DNA of 64,000 nucleotides, taken from contig QBZW01000004.1 in NCBI GenBank assembly GCA_003282205.1, positions 1-64,000 of the forward strand. Reading direction: 5' to 3'. The translations under genes were made by a program, and so were the position numbers. This document shows, in pieces, positions 36,895 to 46,032 of this stretch; within the stretch, counting starts at the first letter, position 1, and each line of letters begins with the position of its first letter. This DNA is from Pelagibacteraceae bacterium AG-337-G04 (lineage in GTDB: Bacteria; Pseudomonadota; Alphaproteobacteria; Pelagibacterales; Pelagibacteraceae). The notes beneath the pieces are model-generated. The model had not been told where the DNA came from and ran no database searches. It saw nothing but the letters and a program-made list of their open reading frames with translations.

Positions 36895-37902
36895 TTACTC
36901 TGGCAATAAGACGATTTTTGGAGCAGAGCAACTACCATCATGAATTTGTTGAAAAGCCTCTGCTCCTTTACTTAACTCTCGATATTCTATCCAAGATAGA
37001 TCCCCTATTTCTTTATCAGCTAAAATCTTAATAGTATTTTCAAAATCTTTATTTGTGTAGCAATAAGTGCCTATGAATGTAACTTCTTGAAGAGTTGCTT
37101 TTCTAAAATTAAATTGGCCAGATGGTTGGGTAAGACCTATGTGAATAATGCTACCACCAGGTTTAATCACCAATATAGCTTGTTGTCTAGATACCTCTAA
37201 TCCTACCGTATCAAACACAATATCAAAACTATTATCTTTTACCTCTTTGTCATTTGGATCAACAAATTTTCCATCAAAATATTTTGAGCAAACATCTAGT
37301 CTTAGTTTGTTTGGATCAGACATAACTATATTTTTGTTTCCTTTAATTTTAGATAAGATTAATGAACACAATAATCCGATTGCTCCCGCACCTTGCACCA
37401 ATGTCCGACACTCGGAAAGAGGTTTTTTTAATGATATCTCTCCCATTAATACAGCATGCAAAGATACTGCTGTGGGTTCAGCAATTGTAGCTTCGCTTAA
37501 ATCCAGACGTTCAGGTATTTCATAAATATTTTGATTTGGGGTGGAAACAAGCTCAGCAAACACTCCGCTTCTCTCATAAGGTCTATTCATACCTAACAAA
37601 ACTCTGTTAGGACATAAATGCTCACGTCCATTCATGCAGTACTCACATTTTCCGCAGGTTATTAAAGGGTTTAAAACAACTTTTTTGTCTTTGAATGTGC
37701 CATTTTGTATTTTTCCACTTACTTCATGACCTAGTATTAAAGGTGGGATTCTTCTCTCATCTTTACCATGATATGCATGCATATCAGAACCACAAATTCC
37801 CGAGGCATGAACTTTTAAAATACTTTCACCACTTACTTCTGTAGGATCTTTTTCATCTCTATAAGTAAGCTCTTCAACACCTGTATAAACTAAAGCTTTC
37901 AT
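36895..37902 (-). CDS. Zinc-dependent alcohol/polyol dehydrogenase (MDR family)
   Basis: A 335-residue medium-chain dehydrogenase. The catalytic zinc site is ASGICGSDMHAYHG (about 33-46) and GHEVSG (about 58-63). The structural zinc Cys are in CGKCEYCMNGREHLC (about 83-97), and the NAD motif VQGAGAIGLLC lies at about 168-178. The sequence resembles sorbitol/galactitol-phosphate dehydrogenase-like members rather than ethanol dehydrogenase. It starts two bases after the NCS1 permease stop, so the two form an operon; the permease may import its substrate, a cyclic N-compound or derived alcohol. Confidence 0.86.
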   Translation of the reverse strand: MKALVYTGVEELTYRDEKDPTEVSGESILKVHASGICGSDMHAYHGKDERRIPPLILGHEVSGKIQNGTFKDKKVVLNPLITCGKCEYCMNGREHLCPNRVLLGMNRPYERSGVFAELVSTPNQNIYEIPERLDLSEATIAEPTAVSLHAVLMGEISLKKPLSECRTLVQGAGAIGLLCSLILSKIKGNKNIVMSDPNKLRLDVCSKYFDGKFVDPNDKEVKDNSFDIVFDTVGLEVSRQQAILVIKPGGSIIHIGLTQPSGQFNFRKATLQEVTFIGTYCYTNKDFENTIKILADKEIGDLSWIEYRELSKGAEAFQQIHDGSCSAPKIVLLPE

Positions 37903-37904
37903 AA

Positions 37905-39362
37905 TTATTTTTCATTTAAAAGATAATACATAATATATGAAACGACAAATCCTATAATCCATGAAAATGTTTTAAAATCTACAAAATTTATATTCCATAT
38001 AAATGAAAAAGAAAAAACAAAACCTATTAGTGTTGCATATAATCCCTTGTAATTCCAACCTATAGAGTAGATGTATTCATTTTCTGGTCTAATAAAAAAA
38101 AGATCTTTATGGTTAATTTTTTCTTTCCTCACAAAATAATAGTCAGCAACAATAACTCCAAAAATTGGTCCAAAGAATGCTGCTAAACTATCAATTAATT
38201 TTATAATTTCTATTTGGCTTAATATTGAAGGCCACAAACCACCTGTTATTAGTCCAAATATTAAAATTAATATTCCTGCACTTTTAAGGTCTAAGTTTTT
38301 AGGCAAAAAATTTATTATACTATTTTGTGTTGGAACATAGTTAGTTATTAAGTTTGTCGAAAGTGATGAGAATATTATAAAAATTAATGTGTATACTGTG
38401 AGATATATATTGTCAATTTTACCTATTATATCCATCGGCTTTGTAATTATTTGATCAACCACAATAAGTTTTTGATTTAACAACACATCAACACCTATTA
38501 CAATAGTAGTTGCAAGAAAGGAGAAGGCAATCATATTTAAAAATAAAAATAAATTTCCAATTTTAAGATCTCTGCTAGTTTTCACATATCTTGAAAAATC
38601 TCCAAAATTTAGAAGCACAATCGAAAAGTAGGAAAAAATTGTTCCTGTAAGTATAACAAAAGGCACTATATTTGATTTAGAAATTAGATTTGTGCTTGTT
38701 GTATTAGATTTTAAAGATTGAAATATTTGAGTATTATTTTCAGCAACAAGCATAACAAAAAAGAAAATTAAACCGAAGTAAACAAATATTGCAGAAAATT
38801 TTAAAAATCCTTGATTATATCTTTGACCATTTGTAAACAAAAAATATTGAATAAAAAAAGTTACTATTAATGAAAACCACTCTATTATATTTAAGCCAAG
38901 AAAAAATTCTAAAACAAATTCATTTTCTAAGATTTGTGGATCGAATAAGTAATAAATAATAATCCTTGCTAGGTAAGTTATAGATTTAGATATAAAGTAT
39001 GTTTGTATTCCAAACATAAATATCCCAACAATTGATCTTAACAAACTTAAATATCTGGCACCATTTAGACCCATAGACATTCTCAACATAACTGGAAAAG
39101 GTAACCCATGTTTTTGGGATGGGTGGCCAATAAGAGAAATAAAAAAATACACAAGTATTGATGCGGCTATTGAAGAGGATAAAACTAAATAAGAGCTTAA
39201 ATTATATACTAAATACAAAGAGGCAATAAGAGCAAATCCAGCGATAGTTTGAATACAATTTGCCCAAAAACAGAATAAATCTGCCGAAGTCCATGTTTTG
39301 TTACTTGGATTTACTGTTGCTAATTCAAAATTTTTTAATTCTATATTTTGGATCACTCGCAA
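37905..39362 (-). CDS. NCS1 family nucleobase/hydantoin/allantoin permease
   Basis: Twelve-helix secondary transporter, 485 residues. NCS1 marks are NPSNKTWTSADLFCFW (about 19-34), GHPSQKHGLPFPVMLRMSMG (about 77-96), the segment GIQTYFISKSI (about 114-124) and FGDFSRYVKTSRDL (about 243-256). NCS1 proteins import cytosine, allantoin, hydantoins or thiamine precursors, usually with Na+ or H+. No ATG is available at the 5' end: it starts at TTG (39360-39362) or a GTG six bases further in. The dehydrogenase directly downstream is not a usual nucleobase enzyme. Confidence 0.85.
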   Translation of the reverse strand: MRVIQNIELKNFELATVNPSNKTWTSADLFCFWANCIQTIAGFALIASLYLVYNLSSYLVLSSSIAASILVYFFISLIGHPSQKHGLPFPVMLRMSMGLNGARYLSLLRSIVGIFMFGIQTYFISKSITYLARIIIYYLFDPQILENEFVLEFFLGLNIIEWFSLIVTFFIQYFLFTNGQRYNQGFLKFSAIFVYFGLIFFFVMLVAENNTQIFQSLKSNTTSTNLISKSNIVPFVILTGTIFSYFSIVLLNFGDFSRYVKTSRDLKIGNLFLFLNMIAFSFLATTIVIGVDVLLNQKLIVVDQIITKPMDIIGKIDNIYLTVYTLIFIIFSSLSTNLITNYVPTQNSIINFLPKNLDLKSAGILILIFGLITGGLWPSILSQIEIIKLIDSLAAFFGPIFGVIVADYYFVRKEKINHKDLFFIRPENEYIYSIGWNYKGLYATLIGFVFSFSFIWNINFVDFKTFSWIIGFVVSYIMYYLLNEK

Positions 39363-39420
39363 GATTCTAAACTAATATTTTTATATGTCTATAAAAGTGA
39401 TAACAGTTAGTTATTATAAA

Positions 39421-40320
39421 ATGAGTTTTCTAAAACGTAATATTGGTTACATTTCTATGTTCATGGCCGTTATAGGCTTTGGTTCTGGTCCTCCATTTGT
39501 AAAATTAGCATTACAAGAGTTTTATGTTATGGATTTAATGGCTGTTCGATTCTCTTTAGCATTTGTCTTAATGTTTATATTTGCTCTTTTAATGAGAGTA
39601 GATTTATCTATTAAAAAAATTGGTTTAACTCCTTTTTTAATGGGTTTACTTAATCCTTTTTTGGTAACTCTTAGTTTTCACATAGGTCTATTGCTAACCT
39701 CTCCAGTAAGTGGTGTAGCTTTAATAAGCACAATTCCAATTTGGCAACCTTTTGTAGCAAGAATTTTTTTAAAAGAAAAAATTGAAATTAAAGTAATAAT
39801 TGGTGCATTTATTACAATTATTGGAACTTTGATTTTATTGTCAACTCAAAAAAAAATAGGAGGAGGGAATTATTTAGGGGATTTTATTATATTTTTAGGG
39901 ATGATGTGTGTTTCTATTAACGAAGTTCTTGGAAGACGTTTTATGCAAACTAAAGTAAATCAATTAGGTGTTAATACTTTTCAGTATATGATTGGAGCAA
40001 TCTTATCTGTTTTAATACTTTTTATGTTATGGCCTGATAGTAGTTTTAAATATAACAATTACTTAAATTTTAGTCCTCCGGTTCTTGCAGCTATAACTTT
40101 ATCTTTTATAACTTTTGGGGCTTATTTATTCTATAACTTTGCATTGAGAAGAGCGCCAATTGGAAGAATTAGTTTGATGTATCCATTAACGGGTCCTATT
40201 GGTGCTACAATGTCATGGATAGTTTTAGGTTCAACTATGTCTATAAATATATTTGTATCATTAATAATAATTTTAGTGGGGACTATTATTCCTCAAATCA
40301 ATTTAAGAGCTAAGGGCTAG
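39421..40320 (+). CDS. EamA/DMT family transporter
   Basis: Drug/metabolite-type exporter with ten predicted helices in two EamA repeats (about 8-135 and 150-295), 299 residues. The second repeat holds the typical segment LMYPLTGPIGATMSWIVLG (about 260-278). An upstream in-frame ATG at 39385 would add twelve residues but would leave only 22 bases for the divergent start of the NCS1 gene, so the ATG at 39421 (MSFLKRNIGY) is preferred. Ends overlap the TRAP permease 3' end by 11 bases. Confidence 0.82.
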   Translation: MSFLKRNIGYISMFMAVIGFGSGPPFVKLALQEFYVMDLMAVRFSLAFVLMFIFALLMRVDLSIKKIGLTPFLMGLLNPFLVTLSFHIGLLLTSPVSGVALISTIPIWQPFVARIFLKEKIEIKVIIGAFITIIGTLILLSTQKKIGGGNYLGDFIIFLGMMCVSINEVLGRRFMQTKVNQLGVNTFQYMIGAILSVLILFMLWPDSSFKYNNYLNFSPPVLAAITLSFITFGAYLFYNFALRRAPIGRISLMYPLTGPIGATMSWIVLGSTMSINIFVSLIIILVGTIIPQINLRAKG

Positions 40321-41650
40321 GATACATTATACTTGGCAACCATAATGCTATTTGAGGAAATATAATAATTAATATTAAACCAATTAATTGAATGACCATA
40401 AATTGCATCATGCCAAAATATATATCTTTTAAATCCCATTGGGGAACTACACCTTTTAAGAAATAAGCTGATAAAGCTACAGGTGGGGATAGCCAGGCGG
40501 TTTGTAAATTGACAGCTACAAGAATAGCAAACCAAGTTAAGTTAAAACCTAATTCTAAAATTAAAGGTAAAACTATTGGTAAAACTATTAATACTATTGG
40601 AACCCATTCCAAGGGCCAACCTAGAAGAAATATTGCGGCCATTATAATTGCTAAAATTACGTACTTGTTTACATCAAGATTTAATAAAAAGTCTGTTAAT
40701 AAAGAAGGAGTTCCTAATTTTGAAAATACTGCACCAAAGAAATTGGAGGCTGCAACTAAAAACATTATTAATGCTGTTATTTCTAAAGTTTTTAAAAGAG
40801 CTTCTTTAAGACCATGGTAAGTAAGTTTTTTATAAGCTAATGCTAAAAGTATTGCTCCAAAAGCTCCCATTCCCGCACCCTCAGTTGGTGTTGCAAGACC
40901 AAATAAGATACTCCCTAAGGCAAAGAAAACTAAACCTGCAGGAGGTATCAATCCCATCAAAAACTCATACCAAACCTTAGCCATATTTTTTGGGCGTTCT
41001 GAGGCTGGTAATACAGGACCAAGTTTAGGATTTAAAAAACATCTTAACGTTGTGTAAGCGGCATACAAAAATGCTAAAAGAATTCCTGGGATAATTGCTG
41101 CTGCGAATAAATCTGTAACTGGTATTTCTAATACAGGACCCATAACAACTAACATAATACTTGGAGGAATTAAAATTCCTAAAGTGCCTCCAGCACAAAT
41201 TAGACCTGCTGAAAGTCTTGTATCATATCCAGTCCTGATCATAGTTTTTCCAGCCATAATTCCTAAAATTGTCACTGACGCTCCAACAATCCCAGTTGCT
41301 GCAGCAAAAATAGTTGAAACAAACATAACAGCATAGAATAATGCTCCTCTGGTTTTTGAAAGCATTAATTGTACCGCATTAAATAATCTTTCCATCAGTC
41401 CAGCTTGCTCCATTAAGATTCCCATGAAGATAAATAGTGGAACGGCGGCCAGGGTATTCTCGGTCATTATCATATTGAATTGCAAAGTCATTAAATAGAA
41501 AACTAACTTTCCAAATCCCCAATAACCAAAAACAAGACCTAAAAAAATTAATGTAAATGAAATAGGAAAACCAACAAAGATTGCAAACAACATGCAACCA
41601 ATCATTATTGCGCCGATTATTTCTGGTGAAAAGAATTCCATTAAGGCCAT
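40310..41650 (-). CDS. dctM: TRAP transporter large permease (DctM type)
   Basis: Na+-coupled 12-helix permease of a tripartite ATP-independent periplasmic transporter, 446 residues. Family features: FVGFPISFTLIFLGL near the N-terminus, the segment SVTILGIMAGKTMIRTGYDTRLSAGLICAGGTLGILIPPSI (about 124-165, in parts) and SPPVALSAYFLKG toward the C-terminus. It belongs to the mannitol/chloroaromatic-annotated subgroup, which in practice binds various carboxylates. It overlaps dctQ by 10 bases. Confidence 0.92.
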   Translation of the reverse strand: MALMEFFSPEIIGAIMIGCMLFAIFVGFPISFTLIFLGLVFGYWGFGKLVFYLMTLQFNMIMTENTLAAVPLFIFMGILMEQAGLMERLFNAVQLMLSKTRGALFYAVMFVSTIFAAATGIVGASVTILGIMAGKTMIRTGYDTRLSAGLICAGGTLGILIPPSIMLVVMGPVLEIPVTDLFAAAIIPGILLAFLYAAYTTLRCFLNPKLGPVLPASERPKNMAKVWYEFLMGLIPPAGLVFFALGSILFGLATPTEGAGMGAFGAILLALAYKKLTYHGLKEALLKTLEITALIMFLVAASNFFGAVFSKLGTPSLLTDFLLNLDVNKYVILAIIMAAIFLLGWPLEWVPIVLIVLPIVLPLILELGFNLTWFAILVAVNLQTAWLSPPVALSAYFLKGVVPQWDLKDIYFGMMQFMVIQLIGLILIIIFPQIALWLPSIMYPSP

Positions 41651-42297
41651 CTTCCTTTCACAAAAGCATAATATGTTTTAAGGATTTCAGAAAAACCTTG
41701 GACTAAAAGTAAAAAAGCTCCAATTGGCATGCAGCTTTTTAATGGCCACATTATTGGCATCCATGTAGTGTCCATCGCCCTTTGAATTCTTACTTTTCCA
41801 CCTAAACATTCCTCAAGATTTGATCTTCCACAAATTGATGTATAAGCATAATCAAAACTTACATAAAAAAATACTAAGAAACCTGGTATAAAAAACAAAA
41901 GATATAAAATTAAGTCCACTCTAGCTTGATTTTTAATTGTCCAATTTCTGTAGAGGAAATCAGCTCTTATATGAATTCCTTTTGACAATGTGTATGCTGC
42001 ACCAAGCATAAACAACGCACCTGCTAACATTCTGCTAATATCAAATGACCAAAGAGTAGGTCTATTAAAAAAATGTCTTCCAATTACTTCATGTATCATT
42101 GCATATATCAGGGGGATTGTAATCCACATTATAATTTTGCCTGATAAAAGCATTTTTGCGTCAATAAATTCGATTGTTTTTGCCATCCAAGGAATCATGT
42201 CCTCAGGCATTTTTGTGCTTGTTCTTCTTTCAGCAATTAATTCGTCAGTAATATCCAGATTTTCTTTAACTTTAGGTTCTGAGTCTTTATCAACCAT
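41641..42297 (-). CDS. dctQ: TRAP transporter small permease (DctQ type)
   Basis: Four-helix membrane subunit, 218 residues. The first 40 residues are an unusual hydrophilic leader (KDSEPKVKENLDITDELIAER). The core shows GAAYTLSKGIHIRADFLYR (about 97-115) and the late helix MWPLKSCMPIGAFLLLVQG (about 177-195), as in DctQ proteins. Separated from the binding-protein gene by a hairpin terminator. Confidence 0.88.
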   Translation of the reverse strand: MVDKDSEPKVKENLDITDELIAERRTSTKMPEDMIPWMAKTIEFIDAKMLLSGKIIMWITIPLIYAMIHEVIGRHFFNRPTLWSFDISRMLAGALFMLGAAYTLSKGIHIRADFLYRNWTIKNQARVDLILYLLFFIPGFLVFFYVSFDYAYTSICGRSNLEECLGGKVRIQRAMDTTWMPIMWPLKSCMPIGAFLLLVQGFSEILKTYYAFVKGRWP

Positions 42298-42331
42298 TGA
42301 ATAAGTATATTATTTAAAATTAAATTTTTAA

Positions 42332-42362
42332 AAAAACGGGGATTAGTAAAATCCCCGTTTTT
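42332..42362 (-). terminator. Intercistronic hairpin between TRAP binding protein and permeases
   Basis: The minus-strand RNA forms a stem of ACGGGGATT/AATCCCCGT with a 5-base loop, flanked by A and U runs that extend the stem, and ends in at least six U. This is a classical intrinsic terminator shape. It starts 10 bases after the binding-protein stop and ends 34 bases before dctQ, so it likely lets only part of the transcripts continue to the permeases or protects the 3' end of the binding-protein mRNA. Confidence 0.8.
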
Positions 42363-42372
42363 ATATGGTTAC

Positions 42373-43461
42373 TTATTGTTGTGCTGCAAATGCAGATCCA
42401 ATTGATGCATCAGATGTCTCCATTTGTGCAATAAAAGGTACTACAACTTTTGCATGCTCAGTCATGTGCTCGTAAACTTGTTTAAAGAAAGCATTTTCTG
42501 CTGCATTCTTTTTAAGAGTTGCTTGAGCAGCGTTCATATACTCAGTGAAGTAATCAGCAGGCGTATCCCATAGTTTTACACCATGATTTTGAGTAAGATC
42601 AATTAACGCTTTTCCGTTTTCTACAGCTCTGTTTGTAATATTTCTTGTGATCATAGCTTCAGATGCAACTTCCATTGCATATTTTTGATGATCAGTTAGA
42701 GAATTATAAACATCACCATTTATGTAAATGTCTCCATTTACAACGTTTTGGTGAAGACCTTGTAGATAGTAGTTTTTAAGAACTTTTTGGAAACCAAATA
42801 CTGAGTCTGGTTTTGGACAACACCATTCTGCAGCATCAATCGTTCCTTTTTCAAGTGCTGGCAAAATATCACCACCTGATAAAGATACTGATGCAATTCC
42901 GATATCTTTGTATGTTTGTCCTGGAATTCCTGGAGGAGTTCTGAATCTGTATTTTCTGAAATCATCCATGTTCTTGATTGGCTCTTTAAACCAACCTAAT
43001 GCTTCTGGCCCGGATGACGCCATTACGAAACCTTTGACATTCATTCCCATTTCGCTCCATAATTGGTCGTATAACTCTTTACCGCCATTATCGAAATACC
43101 ATGCTAACCAAGATTTAGTACTTAGACCAATTCCTCCACCTGCAACTGGCGATCCAAATAACATCGCAGCTGGGTGATAGTTTGACCAATAGTGAGTCCA
43201 TGCTGCACCACCGTCTACCAGACCTTTATCAACAGCTTCTAGTGTTTCTTTCATACCAACAACTTCACCTTTTGAAAGAAGCTCAAATTTTAACTCACCA
43301 CGAGTTAACTTTGTTACTCTGTCAGTCCACATTTTTACGATTTGTCCATCGTATGATGTTTTAGGAAAAGTAAGTTGGATTTTTAATGTTTTAGCAGAAG
43401 TAGATCCAATTATTGAAACTGCAAATACTAAAGCCAAAATCATTGAAGTGATTTTTTTCAT
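42373..43461 (-). CDS. dctP: TRAP transporter substrate-binding protein (DctP type)
   Basis: Periplasmic solute receptor, 362 residues, with signal peptide MKKITSMILALVFAVSIIGSTSA|KTLK. DctP-type blocks include KYRFRTPPGIPGQTYKDIG (about 171-189; Arg typically pairs with a substrate carboxylate) and ALEKGTIDAAEW (about 203-214). The position after AEW reads CCPKPD where related proteins have a Gly-Pro-Tyr segment, so the pocket may differ. The ATG is preceded by GAGAGGG. Upstream are palindromes that may be operator sites. Confidence 0.92.
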   Translation of the reverse strand: MKKITSMILALVFAVSIIGSTSAKTLKIQLTFPKTSYDGQIVKMWTDRVTKLTRGELKFELLSKGEVVGMKETLEAVDKGLVDGGAAWTHYWSNYHPAAMLFGSPVAGGGIGLSTKSWLAWYFDNGGKELYDQLWSEMGMNVKGFVMASSGPEALGWFKEPIKNMDDFRKYRFRTPPGIPGQTYKDIGIASVSLSGGDILPALEKGTIDAAEWCCPKPDSVFGFQKVLKNYYLQGLHQNVVNGDIYINGDVYNSLTDHQKYAMEVASEAMITRNITNRAVENGKALIDLTQNHGVKLWDTPADYFTEYMNAAQATLKKNAAENAFFKQVYEHMTEHAKVVVPFIAQMETSDASIGSAFAAQQ

Positions 43462-43482
43462 TATTTATCCCTCTCTTTATTG

Positions 43483-43525
43483 TTATTAAGTCTTAATAAT
43501 GAGTGAAGTTAAACTCATTGAGTGA
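43483..43525 (-). promoter_or_regulatory. Clustered palindromes upstream of the TRAP operon
   Basis: Within 43 bases before the binding-protein gene lie a perfect palindrome TTATTAAG-T-CTTAATAA (43483-43499), an inverted repeat AATGAGT/ACTCATT (43498-43504 with 43513-43519), and ACTCA-T-TGAGT (43513-43523). TGAGTGA is also directly repeated at 43500 and 43519. Such density suggests a regulator-binding region; no regulator gene is adjacent. Confidence 0.45.
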
Positions 43526-43585
43526 CAAATGTAAAACGATTAATTGTTCCAGCTTTAATTAATACAACCTAAAGTTTAATTATCT

Positions 43586-44512
43586 CTATTTATTACCCTT
43601 GGGATCAAAGGGATAGTCCCAAGCATCCCCACCAATTTTTTTGGATATTCCTGAGTAATCTGTTTCACTATCACCCCCTTCACAAAACTCATTAAATATT
43701 TCCAAAGCATGTTTTCCTAAAGGTGTTGATGCATTTACTGACTTTGCAGCGTCATTTGCTAGTTTTAAATCTTTAGTCATCATAGCTGCAGAAAACCCTG
43801 GTCTATATTTGTTATTAGAGGGAACACCATCTGTTAAATTTGGCAATGGTGTATAAGTTGATAGAGCCCAATTATTTCCGGAGGCATTTTTCATAATTTC
43901 ATGAACTTTTTTTAAATTCATATTTAGTCGTTTCGCTAACATAAGTGCTTCTGATGCAGCAATCATTGAAATTCCTAAAGACATATTATTACAAATCTTC
44001 ACTCCAACTCCACTTCCTTGTGGTCCCGCATGTAAAATTTTTTGACCCATTATATCCATTAATGGTCTACCTAAATTTACAGCTTCATCATCTCCACCAA
44101 CTAAAAAATTTAATTTACCTACTCGTGCCCCCATAACACCTCCAGTAACAGGTGCATCTATCATTTTAATTCCTCTTTTTTTTGCTTCTTCACCGAGCAA
44201 TAAAGAAGTTTCAATATCAATGGTTGAACAGTCTATTATTAAAGCATCTTTTGAAATTTTATCAATTATGCCCTTATCCCCTAAGAAAAGTGATTTTACA
44301 TGTTTGCCCTCAGGCAACATTGAGATTATAAAATTTGCATTCTCAAGTACTTCATCTAAAGTTTCCACTATGTCTAAATTTGTATCTTTTGCTTTTTTTA
44401 TCATTTCTGGTGAAACATCGTAGGCTTTTACTTTTTTCCCAGCTTTAACTAATTGTTCTGCCATTGGATTACCCATGTTTCCTACACCAATAAAAGCAAT
44501 TTGATCTGTCAT
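43586..44512 (-). CDS. mmsB: 3-hydroxyisobutyrate dehydrogenase-like protein
   Basis: NAD-dependent beta-hydroxyacid dehydrogenase, 308 residues. It shows GVGNMGNPMAEQLVKAG (about 9-25), the substrate loop DAPVTGGVMGARVGKLNF (about 119-136) and the catalytic Lys in GSGVGVKICNNMSLG (about 166-180). The closeness to HIBADH is good, which would make it act in valine or related branched-acid breakdown, but the genomic partners (ALDH, SDR, Baeyer-Villiger-type enzyme) suggest another beta-hydroxyacid. It starts 2 bases after the aldehyde dehydrogenase stop. Confidence 0.85.
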   Translation of the reverse strand: MTDQIAFIGVGNMGNPMAEQLVKAGKKVKAYDVSPEMIKKAKDTNLDIVETLDEVLENANFIISMLPEGKHVKSLFLGDKGIIDKISKDALIIDCSTIDIETSLLLGEEAKKRGIKMIDAPVTGGVMGARVGKLNFLVGGDDEAVNLGRPLMDIMGQKILHAGPQGSGVGVKICNNMSLGISMIAASEALMLAKRLNMNLKKVHEIMKNASGNNWALSTYTPLPNLTDGVPSNNKYRPGFSAAMMTKDLKLANDAAKSVNASTPLGKHALEIFNEFCEGGDSETDYSGISKKIGGDAWDYPFDPKGNK

Positions 44513-44514
44513 AT

Positions 44515-46032
44515 TTAACTATCTATATTTGATTTTCCTCGATTAATCAAAACCGTTTTACTTTGAGTAAAATGATTAACCATACTATCAAAAGCATACT
44601 CTTTTCCTAATCCACTCATTTTTAAACCACCATAAGAAACATTTGCTCTAGGAGGTACACATTGGTTCACTTGAACGAAACCTGCCTCAATTTCTTCAAC
44701 AAACTGTAAAGCTCTAGATAAATTTTGTGTCCACAATACTGCTGACAATCCAAATGGTGTATCATTTGCGCTGCTCATTACTTCATCAAATGTTTTAAAT
44801 GAAATCGCACAAGCAACAGGACCAAATATTTCTTCTTGGCAAACTGGAGAGCTCACTGGAACACCTGACATCAATGTAGGTTCATAAAAGAAACCGTTTT
44901 TATAATCCCCACCTGTTGGTTGATTACCACCATGTAAAACTTTGGTAGTAGAATTTTTTTTTGCAATATTCATATAATGTAATGTTCGTTTAAGTTGTTC
45001 TTCAGAAATAATTGCTCCTATATCAGAATTTTCATCTAAAGCATTTCCCATGTTTAATTTACTTAATTTTTCAACAGCTCCATCCAAGACTTTATCATAA
45101 ATTTTTTCCTGAATATAAACTCTTGATCCAGCAGTACATGCTTGTCCTTGTCGCGTATATCTCATTCCATCGATAACCCCTTGAATTGCAATATCTAAAT
45201 CTGCATCACTCATTATTATATTTGGATTTTTTCCTCCAAGCTCTAAAGTAACTGGACATAATTTAGGAGCAGCTTTTTGTGCTATAATCTTTCCTACCGT
45301 AAAAGAGCCTGTAAAAGTTACTTTTCTGACTTTTTCATGAGTTACCAAAGGTTCACCACACTCTTCTCCGTAGCCTGAAATTACATTTAAAACACCTGGA
45401 GGAAGTTCTTGTTGAAATATCTCAGATAGTAGAAGAACACAAAATGGAGCCTGTTCAGCTGTTTTTAAAACAACGCTGTTTCCTGCTACAATAGCTGGAG
45501 CAATTTTTGCTACAGTTAAAAATAATGGCGCATTCCAAGGGACGATTGCACAAACAACCCCAATTGGATCTCTAGTGGTATAATGAATACTATTTGGAAT
45601 ATTGGTTGGATAATTTTCCCCTTTTAACTCTCCAGACAAACCAGCAAACATATTTGTAAGTTCAATTGAAGCACCTGTTTCTGGTATGGCCTGCGTTCTT
45701 AAGGCATTACCTGTATCTAATGATAATAAAGTTTCAATTTCAGACTTTCTTTTCTCTAATCTTTTTGCGCCAGCAGCAACCATTTTTCCTCTTTCCCTTG
45801 CTGGTATTTTTTTCCATTTTTGAAAAGCTTTGTTTGCTGACTCAACTGCAATATTAACATCATCTTTATTACATTGAGGAGCAGAACCGATAATGTCTCC
45901 TGTACTTGGATTTAATACTGGTATCTTATTATTTGTTTGAGCAGATATTAGTTTGCCATCAATTAAAATTTTATCTGTTAATCTTTTTGCATTATTAAGT
46001 GCTTGTTCAAGATTTTTTTCAAAGTTACTCAT
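44515..46032 (-). CDS. NAD(P)-dependent aldehyde dehydrogenase
   Basis: Oxidises an aldehyde to its acid; 505 residues. The catalytic Cys lies in RQGQACTAGSRVYI (about 292-305) and the general-base Glu in VTLELGGKNPNI (about 258-269). The cofactor region VPWNAPLFLTVAKIAPAIVAG is at about 163-183. Closest in style to betaine-aldehyde/phenylacetaldehyde-type enzymes; the actual substrate is not readable. It overlaps the upstream SDR by 8 bases, so both are translated together. Confidence 0.9.
   Translation of the reverse strand: MSNFEKNLEQALNNAKRLTDKILIDGKLISAQTNNKIPVLNPSTGDIIGSAPQCNKDDVNIAVESANKAFQKWKKIPARERGKMVAAGAKRLEKRKSEIETLLSLDTGNALRTQAIPETGASIELTNMFAGLSGELKGENYPTNIPNSIHYTTRDPIGVVCAIVPWNAPLFLTVAKIAPAIVAGNSVVLKTAEQAPFCVLLLSEIFQQELPPGVLNVISGYGEECGEPLVTHEKVRKVTFTGSFTVGKIIAQKAAPKLCPVTLELGGKNPNIIMSDADLDIAIQGVIDGMRYTRQGQACTAGSRVYIQEKIYDKVLDGAVEKLSKLNMGNALDENSDIGAIISEEQLKRTLHYMNIAKKNSTTKVLHGGNQPTGGDYKNGFFYEPTLMSGVPVSSPVCQEEIFGPVACAISFKTFDEVMSSANDTPFGLSAVLWTQNLSRALQFVEEIEAGFVQVNQCVPPRANVSYGGLKMSGLGKEYAFDSMVNHFTQSKTVLINRGKSNIDS

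Noticed and set aside
40317-40535. Open frames opposite or out of frame within the TRAP permease genes (also 41379-41597)
   Set aside because: They are shadows of the well-supported dctM gene; translated products are Cys/Trp/Phe-rich without family features.
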